Positions 55,229 through 64,000 of a DNA stretch of 64,000 nucleotides are shown here, piece after piece. The translations under genes and the position numbers were made by a program. The stretch is from Aspidiotus rigidus (Eukaryota > Arthropoda > Insecta > Hemiptera > Diaspididae): the NCBI GenBank assembly GCA_035079385.1, contig JAVHKY010000024.1, positions 2,852,001-2,916,000 of the forward strand, read 5' to 3'. Positions within the stretch are counted from its first letter, which is position 1, and each line of letters starts with the position of its first letter. The notes beneath the pieces are model-generated. The model saw nothing but the letters and a program-made list of their open reading frames with translations, made no database searches and was not told where the DNA came from.

Positions 55229-56331
55229 CTTCAACATTTTGGCCAAACTAGTGGTCTTTATTGAGACAAAACGAGAACTGAGAGACAGAAAAAACAAAAC
55301 AAAGACTACGGGTATACAATATTACATTGCAAGCTGTGAGTCAGAAAAATTTGCAAGAAATTTTTTTTTTTTTTATTACATCCAACCAGAGAAAAATTAT
55401 AAAAAAAAACACAAAAAAAAAGAAACAAACAAACAAAATAAAACAAAAAAAAAAAAACAAAGAAAGAAAAAAAAAGGAAGAATATTAGGGGGAAAAAATT
55501 ATACACATGCATTAATGTATTAAAAAAAAAAAAAAAAAAAAAATAGTACTCCTACATAGCAATCCGTTGTAAGGACTGGAGCCGAGTTTGATTTCTTGTA
55601 TTAAAAAAGTATGATTTAATCGCTTTTTAGAATTTAAAGAAAGTAAATCGTTAAAAAAAAGGGTTGGAAAGAGGATGGCTACTGGGCCTTACCTCGAAGG
55701 AAATTATTTGGCAATACGTATTCAAGATGGTGGTAGAGTACAGATAGGCAAAATTTGCAGTACCGCTCTTGTAGTTTACAGTTGTGTTGGCGCATTTTAC
55801 TATTTCGATTACTTCTCCTAGCTTACATTTTTTATCATTAGATTCATTGGCCAAAATTTTTACATCTTCAAAATTAAAAAGATGACATTTTTCTTTAGAG
55901 TGGGACTCCTGTAAACTACAAGAGTACGATACTGTGAATTTTGCCTCTCTATCAGTGAACTGAACTCTAGTACGACACTGGCTGAAACGCGCGCTGAACG
56001 AAAAAAAGAGAGAGAGAAGATGTTCCGTTCAACCCGGCTCCGTGCGCTGAACAAAAAAAAGAAAGAAAGAAAATATTCTGTTCTGTCGTATTAATTATTT
56101 TTTGTTCAGCGCAAATTCCAGCCGGTGTCATACTACAAATTGAGTTCACTACGCTCTCCATACACAACCACTAACTTATAAATAATGTCAAATAATTTTT
56201 TTCAAGTTTTTCTGATTCATAATTAGTTATATTAACACTATTGTAAGTATACCTGTGGTATTTGTTTTGTTTTTCCTGTCTCTCAATTCTTGTTTTGTCT
56301 TGATACAGGCCACTAGTTTGGCTGAAACGTC
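55229..56331 (-). mobile_element. Penelope-like 3' fragment between inverted CACTAGTTTGGC ends
   Basis: The minus strand at 55908-55694 reads SHSKEKCHLFNFEDVKILAN, then ESNDKKCKLGEVIEI, matching the GHxFxxxxVKILAxE...KRxxxExxEI tail after the GIY-YIG domain. Flanks at 55229-55286 and 56277-56331 are inverted (CCAAACTAGTGGTCTTTATT against a GGCCACTAGTTTGGCTGAAA complement) and end in AAACGTCG, typical for this class. The left half is A-rich low complexity. Confidence 0.6.
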
Positions 56332-56439
56332 GAAAAAAAAAAAAAAATAAATAAATAAAAATCTGTGCGGGAAAAACATGGATTTTTAATTTTAATTTTC
56401 TATTGAAAATTTTAAGCAATTTATGTGGGAAATGTATCC

Positions 56440-56660
56440 CATACAAAGGTTCAAAGTAAAAGGATTCTTCAGTCTTACTTTGGAAACCCAGGTAAATTGG
56501 TCGATTCTCGGCATTTGGTCCGGCATAACTTGGCTCACAAAAGAAGTAGAAAGTTTGTTTTGGATTCAAATTGCAGATAAAATCGAGTTACCAATTTTTT
56601 TATATATGAAGTATACATCTAGCGTTTTGCGTTTTTGCGCTAGGACAGATTTAGTGTAAA
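56440..56660. mobile_element. Fragment related to the mariner-like MITE
   Basis: Shares ATAACTTGGCTCA, AGATAAAATCGAG and GCGTTTTTGC in the same order with 13306-13441 inside the 556-bp MITE. Only the right half is recognisable. Confidence 0.55.
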
Positions 56661-57224
56661 ATCCCATTTTTAAACTGTAGAGCTAGGATAATATCATTTC
56701 CAAAGTAACATAGAAGTGTAATTAGCAAGTTAGAGTCGATAGTTTTTACTAACATGATTATATCCAATTCAATGATTTGAAGTGGGGAACCCATTACCTA
56801 CGAACCATTTTATCCAAATTAGGGCTCATTTTAAAATTGTGTCTTGCTTAATATTAATATTATTGTAATGATAAATATGAACTCTACTCCGGCGATGCGA
56901 CACTAGCGAACCTACACATTGCACTGAGTACTAACCATCCACGTAAAAGTGTACGTTCCCAAACGTCGTATCTTCGTCGTTCTATGCATACTGATTCACG
57001 TTCGTATTTTCTTTTCGTCGCACTCACGATTCACGAAATCAACTGCATTTCCTTCTTGTCATATCAATCAGATTGTTGCAAGCACTTGCAAGATACGTTA
57101 TTCGGTGCGAAACTGCGAAAGTGTTCTCATTATTCGAATAATAATATTTCGCGAAATATTATCGTACCTAAAGAGTACAGCGTTCAAGTGTGAATTCTAA
57201 TGATAGTAGAGTTTCACTTGCACG

Positions 57225-58748
57225 ATGGATGATCCTGAGTCTATTTTTCAAATTCTCCAAGTGTTTTCGAAACTCGTTCCCAAGCAGATTCCGATTGAAT
57301 TGGAAGAATACATCAGTTATGTGGCGAGAACCGGTGAACCAGTATTTCAGTGGCCGTTAGTGAAGACTTTAATTAAAGAAAAATTGTTAGCAGTGTTGAA
57401 CGAATTCATGGAAGGTAATCCGAATTTAGAAATACCACCGTGTCCAAATGTCGATGCATTCAACTTCGAAACCATGAAAAGTAACTTGTTGAGTCGTTTG
57501 GATTCATTTCTTCTGCCTCCGTTCACAATTCAGCGAATATGCGAGTTACTCTCTGCGCCCAGAAAAGAATATAATCGTCTAGACAAATATATGCGGGCAG
57601 TCGAGAAAAACGTGTTGGTTGTGAGCGCCAGCGATCTTAGTATGAAAAGCGGTGATAACGATACGGTATACAATGGAATTTTTAACGATAAAGGAAACGA
57701 GGTGAACGATTCGCTGAACATTACAGACCGTAGCTGTATTTACATACAACCTATTGAAGATGGCGACCTTAACGTGAGCAGTAAATTAGATGAAACGGAC
57801 GCTGTACAACAGATAATTGAAGAATCGTGGATTAACGATAACCATAATGAATTCAAAATGAACGGCGGTCCTAGTAGTTCCACGTTGGGTGTAAATTTCG
57901 AAAACGAATTACAGTTCGTTACCGACAAAGCTTGCGAAGAGAAAAATCTAGACGTATCTAATAAAGACGACAGCGATTCGTCTTACGGTAATAATTCCAT
58001 GCTGTTGGATTCTAGTTTACAAAATATAATCGGCGAAAGTAGTGCTATTGCGTTCGACAGTGTTTCTAAATCGGATGAGAGTTTCGACTCGAAGAACGAT
58101 GATACATACGAATTCAAAAGCGATTCCATTTGCGAAAGTGAACTCTCGAGTACTTCTGAAACGGAAGTCGAAACGGCGACCTTCGGTGATAAATCTATCG
58201 AGACCACGTCACAAGTGGACGAGGGAGATGTCAGCAGTACTATGGCCATAGCTGATCTCAGTGAGACGACGAGGGAGAATGATGGAAATCAGAAAGATGA
58301 AGCGAATACAGAATACAAACTTTTAGAAATGAAGTCCGATGACGGCGTTAGTGATAGTCAGCTTGAAGTAGGGAAAGATGATGTTACGAATAAGTTTTCG
58401 AGTAGCCTAACTGATAGTAGTGAAGATGCTTCCTCAACGGTCCAGGAATCTGGAGAAAGTGTGAAAGAACTCGTCGATGTTCATAATACTATCGAAGAAA
58501 ATGTTGAATCTAGCACCGAGTCCTGTGATTCTTCGTTAAATTGCGATCCTGAAATAAGTGCAACTACTCACGATTCGAAGAATGAAATAACTAGTACTGA
58601 AGAAATGGAGGTGGACCAAGCTGAAGCACAGTTTTCTTGTGGTGACAACGAACACGTTCAGGATATGGAAGGGAATGCGGATATATCGCAGGATAATGAA
58701 ATTAGCGAAACATCACGAAGCGATGAGACGCAATCTGATACCACATGA
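57225..58748 (+). CDS. PPP4R2: Serine/threonine-protein phosphatase 4 regulatory subunit 2
   Basis: 507 residues in one uninterrupted exon from the ATG at 57225 to TGA at 58746-58748. Residues 1-130 are the conserved PPP4R2 core: ELEEYISYVARTGEPVFQW, CPNVDAFNFETMKSNLL, then PPFTIQRICELLSAPRKEY and LDKYMRAVEKNVLVVS, all diagnostic. The remaining ~370 residues are acidic, Ser/Asp/Glu-rich and disordered, ending with an EEMEVDQAE-like motif, as in animal orthologues. Known role: targets and activates PP4 catalytic subunit with PPP4R3, in DNA damage response and centrosome function. No intron is present in the coding part, unlike many animal orthologues, so a retrocopy that took over is possible, but the frame is under evident constraint. 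Confidence 0.95.
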   Translation: MDDPESIFQILQVFSKLVPKQIPIELEEYISYVARTGEPVFQWPLVKTLIKEKLLAVLNEFMEGNPNLEIPPCPNVDAFNFETMKSNLLSRLDSFLLPPFTIQRICELLSAPRKEYNRLDKYMRAVEKNVLVVSASDLSMKSGDNDTVYNGIFNDKGNEVNDSLNITDRSCIYIQPIEDGDLNVSSKLDETDAVQQIIEESWINDNHNEFKMNGGPSSSTLGVNFENELQFVTDKACEEKNLDVSNKDDSDSSYGNNSMLLDSSLQNIIGESSAIAFDSVSKSDESFDSKNDDTYEFKSDSICESELSSTSETEVETATFGDKSIETTSQVDEGDVSSTMAIADLSETTRENDGNQKDEANTEYKLLEMKSDDGVSDSQLEVGKDDVTNKFSSSLTDSSEDASSTVQESGESVKELVDVHNTIEENVESSTESCDSSLNCDPEISATTHDSKNEITSTEEMEVDQAEAQFSCGDNEHVQDMEGNADISQDNEISETSRSDETQSDTT

Positions 58749-58999
58749 CTTCTCTCTCGATTCTTATCAGGGTTGAACGAATAATTTTGATTTCATAAAT
58801 AATATGTATTTACCTCCTAGTTAATTTTTCTCCTCTCTTGCAGTCGAATTTTTCTCGCGATTCTTAACGAATATTTTGTATTTTCTTTTACGTACATTTA
58901 TATGCTTTTACGATCTCTTTATTACGTTTACTTGTTTTCTTTTACCCCTTCTAATGAATTTTATTTCTTTCGATGGATGGTTTTTCTTCCGTACAATAG

Positions 59000-59005
59000 A
59001 ATAAA
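59000..59005 (+). terminator. Poly(A) signal of PPP4R2
   Basis: AATAAA about 250 bp after the stop codon, followed within 40 bp by T/G-rich CCGTGTTTCTTCTCC. Best candidate 3' processing site; an AAATAA at 58796 is weaker. Confidence 0.6.
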
Positions 59006-59039
59006 GTACTTCGAACAAATGGGAACGAGCTTCCGTGTT

Positions 59040-62000
59040 TCTTCTCCAAATTATCTGCACATGTTAATTTAGTCCACATAAAAAGCCTTGGTTGTATCAG
59101 TTTTGTATTAATTATTATTTCAATTTCTTTAATATAGAAATTGTCACTGCCATTAATGAATTATACTTTTAAAATGTAAAATATAATATGAACACGCAAC
59201 AACGATGAGAATCGTGTAAAGTACAAGTGTAGTAAAAAAATCCCTATTTTTTGTCGTTCGCGATTATTATTTCAGTAATAATTACAAACCAGTTGTCTTA
59301 TGTTCGTATTACGGGAATCGTGGGCGCCGTTTTTATTTTATAAATTGAAGCGGCAATAGTTCGTAATTTTATTTGTATTTTTTTTTTTTTTTTAATGTAA
59401 ATTGTTTCGTTGACGATTTTCTCTGCGCACGCCCTCAACTGTGTTATAGTTATCGGAAATTTGACAAATTGTAAAGCAAGAGTTAGAGACTACTGTCAGA
59501 ATTTGTTTTTATATTATTTTTTTCTTCATTTCGAAATAAATTTTCCATTTTCAAAGTTTTTTTTGTTGCAATTATTCAGTTCGTATGACTTCACGAAATC
59601 AGCCATGAAATACGGTTGTCGAAAGTAACGATTGGTTAAAAAGAATTTCGAAGTGTTTTTGAATGAGAGTTCAGTCCAATTAGGATTATTTCAATCTTTC
59701 AAAAAATTAGTCATTGAAAGAATGTTTAGTTGGTTACTCTGCCTTCAAGCTATGACAAGACAAATTAATTTAACTCCGCCTCGTTCCTTTTTACCTAGAT
59801 CTCGATTTTCCAGAGAGAACACTGATTTACTTGAATTCAAATTGCTCATTAATTCAGAAATTAGTATCAGTGAATCTTGATAACTCCATTATGATGAAAG
59901 TTCTCAAAAACCAGACGATTCATTTCATTGTTATCATACGTTCGAAAATTTTTTGAGCAAAACGATATCCTTTCCTATTGAGTAAAGGATGGATAAGTAT
60001 GATCATGTTCACTCAGTTTTCCATCGTATTCAAGCACGAATCTAATACACTTGCCTGTGAGGTTTTGGATTTAAATCCCTGGAGCACGCGCATGAGAAAC
60101 ACTATAAGATACTTGGATGACGAGTTGACTATAAGATATTCTTTTGACTATATCTAGAATTTTGGAATGATAACTTGGAGGAAGTTTACATAAACTTATA
60201 CTGACGACGATATGATACTTCTAAATTAACATTATTGTTTTCTTTTTTTGACTATAATCTGAACTACCTCTGTTAGTTTTGTTCAATCTAATATTTATTA
60301 GAACACATTTTGAATCGAAGTTGATATGATGTTCCTATTTCTATCATCGCGTTATTATTTAATTCATTTTCTGATGACACCTTAATCGAGTTTCAATGCC
60401 AATAAATTTCACTGCTCAGTAGAAGAGATGACAAGAGAGCCGAAGGCCCATACCTGATATATTAATTCTAAATTTCATATTATGACCCTCATATTAAATG
60501 AACAAGTTTAATTATGAATGTCAAAAATGAAACAGGAGCATCATTTTTGACAATGAAGGCCCATGTTCGGGTGTAGTTTTCAAAGATTTCTGTTTTTTTT
60601 TTGTATCATCTTTTCTCCCTTTTAAAGATTTTAAACTTGGGTGTTTCCTCACATCAAGTCCAACTTTCACAAATAATGTATCAAATGTTTATTGTTCCTT
60701 AATGGTCTAGCTTTTCATTCTCGAGCTAGATTTGATTCTGATTTTTGAAGCATTAACGAAAATTCCGAAAGATAGGCTATCCAGGTGTTGAAAGAGAGTT
60801 TCCTCTGAATCCATTCCAGCGCTAAAATGTGAGACGTTCGATGTGAACTTCAAATCTCCAAAATTTGTGTCTTAATTACAATTCTAATTTGACCCCTATA
60901 TGAAGTTTGCACGTCGTTTCTGAGCCGAGTAATGAACTAAAATATGCTAGAATTCGGTCGACTAACTAAAATTCCCAAAATGAGAAATTACAAATTCCCC
61001 ATTTTCAAGCTTCGTAAGTAGTACAGGCGGGTCTTTGGTACACTTTCCCTATGATAAAAATTCATTAAATTAACAAAAAATACACTCCAAAAAAAAATTA
61101 ACGCACAAACGTTTCCAAAAACATTCAGACATCATTTTACTCGTTTATCATACTTTTTTCAGAGAAAATCACCAATCTGGTATAAGAAAATAGACTTTTA
61201 AAAAATTATAATTTTCTAGACTGCATATTTGTTCTGACTTGTATTTCAGACTTTTTTCAGAGAAATACTCATATTTTGTTATTTTTTAGCATCATTTTAA
61301 CCTTTCTTTAAGAAACCAGAAGATGAGACTTTACCCCACTTTCCCTATGATAAAAATTCATTAAATTAACAGAAAATACACTCCAAAAAAAAATTACCGC
61401 ACAAACGTTTCCGAAAAACATTCAGACATCATTTTACTCGGTTTGTAGCGTCACAAATCTACGAGTAAGGGACAATCTGCCTCAAACACTGGACCAAGCT
61501 AAAATAGGGGTCTCAACCGTAAGAGGGAGAAAGAACCAGGGATGCCAGAACATTTTTTGATTTTGTATGAGACCAGAAATGCTCAAAACAGGTCGAAAGT
61601 AATAATTTCAAATAAAAGGGGAGAAAGCTCCGATCCAGTCTTCGAGAGGAAACTACAGAAGTCCCGGACGTAAAAATGCGACAACATATCTAGCGCTTTA
61701 AGGGAAGGACAATGCGCACAGTCGGATAAAGTCCAACCCCGAGCTGGATCTTTTACCTTCTCGTTAGAGCTACAAAAAAATCAGCAAAACCGGTGCCCTG
61801 TGCCAGGTATTTAATCGGACATACGTTCGGGTATACTGAACCATCACGTCGCACTTACTGCATACCAGAGTGAGTATACTGATTTTGCACGTCATACTTA
61901 TCGCATACTGGAATAAGCAGACCGGTTGGCGGGGTGCGCACATACGACAGAGACATTGCAATCACGTAGAACAACGCTACGAGACGAAGCCATAATTACG

Positions 62001-62300
62001 TAAGAGTACCCGCCATTTTTATTAAAATTTCAGATTCGTATATATACCAGCAATCTCGACTCGGAATTTTGTCTGCGAGTACCTGGGTGACACAAATTGC
62101 ATTTCAATTAAATTACGATCCAGTTCCAATTGTTTCTGTTCATTTCTTACATTTTCTAGGTTTCAATGAATAGGTACCTATAATATTTACTTATATTGTA
62201 TATGAAATATTTTATAACTGCCATAAAGTGAGTATATATAATTTTGAGAGATTAATAATGACACTACCTGTATAATAATGAAAGTAGCTAGGTACTATAG
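59040..62300. other. Intergenic region downstream of PPP4R2, no gene recognised
   Basis: AT-rich; short frames at 59410-59880 have no domain resemblance. It holds the ~100-bp direct repeat pair (61040 and 61337) and a slightly GC-richer stretch at 61450-62040 (motifs GGTTGGCGGGGTGCGCACAT, AAGTCCCGGACG) that could be a SINE or other repeat but has no identified box A/B. Confidence 0.4.
61040..61441. repeat. Two ~103-bp direct repeats 297 bp apart
   Basis: ACTTTCCCTATGATAAAAAT begins at about 61042 and 61339; each is followed by TTCATTAAATTAACA, TACACTCCAAAAAAAAATTA and CATTCAGACATCATTTTACT with about four differences. Resembles the ends of an element or a duplicated repeat unit. Confidence 0.8.
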
Positions 62301-63001
62301 GTACCGTAAAATGGGGTGACTATGAACAGTTTTTTGAGTTTTTTGACTGTATCACATTCAAATTTGAGTTTAGCACCTCTTTACCTCTATGACAAAAAAA
62401 CGGTATTACGTTTAGCTACACGATGGAAAAAAAATTATCCAAATCGGTTGAAAATTCAATTTTTTAGAATTTTTTGAAGAAGGAAATTCGAGTAGTAGCA
62501 AAATGGGGTGACTATGAACACTATTTCTACGGCTATCAACGCCGGTGTCGATTCGTACCTTGACGCCATAACGTAGCGATAGCTGATACGAAATTGATTT
62601 TTTACTCGTTTTTCGCGGACTAAATTGACCATAACTTTCGATCTACTTGCACAATTTGGAAAATCAAAAGTGTAATCAACTCAGGAATAAATTCTAAATC
62701 ATTTCGTTAAACGTTTCAGGCAATAAATGTCATAAATGATGAAATACATTCATAGGTTCCTTTAATTTCCAACGTAAACGATAACAACGTGATAACAATC
62801 AATTCGTTGCATGATCTCTCAGTTACATAGAACATAAACAAACCCTATACCGATAGATTCGTCTAACTTTCCTCTTTCTAACGAGGTATCATGTGAACAT
62901 GTTACGTCACTCCAACATGACCCGTGAGCACAAACAATCTAAAAAAATGTGAAACTGTTCATAGTCGCCCCAGTGTTCATAGTCACCCCATGTTACGGTA
63001 C
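62301..63001. mobile_element. 701-bp element with GTACCGTAAAATGGGGTGAC termini
   Basis: Left end GTACCGTAAAATGGGGTGAC, then TATGAACA; the right end is the inverted TATGAACAC / GTCACCCCATGTTACGGTAC. Extra copies of ATGGGGTGACTATGAACA occur at 62503 and, inverted, at 62957. GTAC at both ends may include a TA duplication. This type of repeat is widespread in insects as I recall it. No coding capacity. Confidence 0.7.
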
Positions 63002-63092
63002 TGCTTGATAATTGTTAACTATTCTTTCTTTGTAAATACCGGTACCTATGTAGTATTTCTAGACAAATCAAATGTGATCAATTTAAGCTCAC

Positions 63093-64000
63093 TCTCCTGG
63101 GAAAAAGGTTCTAAAAGTATCTGACATGTAGCGATATGACGCGTATCAATTCGTGCCTGAACGCACTTAAGCGCGTTTTTGATTTCTAAAACATTATCCC
63201 ATTCGGGGAGATCGATAATTAACTGTCCTACTTTGTGGTTTGCAAATTCAATGAACAGAGAGTACAACCATCTGACTACATCCATGAATTCCTTTGGAGT
63301 CATTTTTTTATCTATAATTCTTTGACGCAATATTCTTATGGAGGGTTGATCCGTAAATCGTTTGTCGGTTGAAGTAATAATTTCATTGAATGATTGGAGA
63401 TATGATGACTTTGGTGGTTTCCCAAATGAATATGCCGTTTCACTATCTCCCTGAGGGTAGTATTCATCAACTGTCATTTCGATCAATGAACGTAAACCGA
63501 CGATACGCAACGGTCTCAAACACATAGCCTAAAATATTCAAAATTGGATCACATAATAAAAATAACGCAGATAATAACTATATTAACAACAAATAATTGC
63601 TTAAATGTCTTTAAAAATTCATTGAACAGAAAAAACAAAAAAAAAAAATCCCCAAGAAAAATAGGCTCATAGCTCTATCACGTGAACACTTAATGCCTCC
63701 AAAATTTATCTCGACTCATCGGTGAAAAAACACGTCATGAAGTTTTACGAACGAAAAAATTTGAAGGAATTTCGAATAACTTATCTACTGAAATGGTTCT
63801 ACCCGCCAAAATTCTGCCCTAACCCTTTTCTGACCGCAGATTGACGAAATGATGAGAAAAATTATGACTTACTTTCTGGGATCGAAGTTCTCCTAATTCA
63901 ATACCCTTCGCCTCCGCATCTTTCTTAAATTCAAGACGTTCTTCCTTTGTGCGCTGGTGGTCCTGACGCTCAGCTACAAGCTTGTGTTTCATTGCATTCA
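63093..64000 (-). CDS. Unidentified protein, two internal exons, both ends outside window or unseen
   Basis: Exon 63873 to past 64000 reads MKHKLVAERQDHQRTKEERL, then EFKKDAEAKGIELGELRSQK, a charged coiled-coil. Donor GTAAGT follows, and exon 63528-63093 (acceptor TATTTTAG, same phase) gives 145 residues: AMCLRPLRIVGLRSLIEMTV, EYYPQGDSETAYSFGKPPKS, TPKEFMDVVRWLYSLFIEFA and LPEWDNVLEIKNALKCVQAR, ending at a GTGAGC donor in phase 1. The exon is mostly helical and soluble, with no membrane segment. I do not recognise the family; possibilities include a coiled-coil cytoskeletal or ciliary protein, without support. The next exon on the left was not found among the repeats at 62.3-63.0 kb. Confidence 0.65.

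Noticed and set aside
55239..55523. 94-codon Lys-rich frame
   Set aside because: Product of A-rich low-complexity sequence.
57530..58251. Antisense and alternative frames inside PPP4R2
   Set aside because: Shadows of the PPP4R2 coding sequence.

Overview
The window is animal nuclear DNA: AT-rich, intron-containing and full of transposons. The split fatty acid synthase (FAS) gene resembles insect FAS, and an insect, quite possibly a sap-feeding hemipteran such as a scale insect, is the most likely source. The order is an inference; nothing in the sequence is diagnostic of it. There are no bacterial operons, CRISPR arrays or prophages.

Layout. (1) 774-16321, minus strand: the first 22 recognisable exons of a type I FAS-like gene (ketosynthase KS, acyltransferase AT, dehydratase DH, central linker). 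Its 3' part (reductases, ACP, thioesterase) lies beyond position 1. Its introns hold antisense 5'-truncated LINE copies and nested short DNA transposons. (2) 16.3-24.3 kb: FAS upstream region, one more LINE copy, AT-rich DNA and a tRNA-Thr(CGT). (3) 24.3-26.4 kb: a complete two-exon TMEM218 gene, a 435-bp fold-back element and a 5S rRNA gene. (4) 27.5-29.7 kb: tandem fragments of Penelope-like retroelements. (5) 30.2-33.1 kb: a frameshifted tyrosine-recombinase gene among palindromes. (6) 36.8-52.5 kb, plus strand: an acyl/aryl-CoA ligase (4CL/luciferase family) with seven recognised exons. Its 13-kb first intron holds a hAT remnant, Penelope-like scraps and a 3.2-kb DNA transposon with ~430-bp terminal inverted repeats. 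(7) 52.5-57.2 kb: repeats and decayed coding fragments. (8) 57.2-59.0 kb: an intronless PPP4R2 gene. (9) 59-63 kb: repeats. (10) 63.1 kb to the end, minus strand: two exons of an unidentified gene.

The host genes are unrelated housekeeping or metabolic genes, not a cluster. FAS-like and CoA ligase proteins both belong to acyl metabolism but are 20 kb apart and divergent, so no shared regulation is implied.

The most notable points are: a KS domain whose catalytic Cys is Ala and first catalytic His is Asp, while the AT serine motif is intact; a long-TIR transposon whose only recognisable gene encodes a zinc-finger/PIN-like protein with no visible DDE transposase; and a repeat family combining TTTTAACGG ends, TGACGTCA palindromes and a ~40-bp minisatellite. 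Exon borders were read by eye from GT/AG signals and phase agreement. Homology calls are from remembered family motifs, without any database search.
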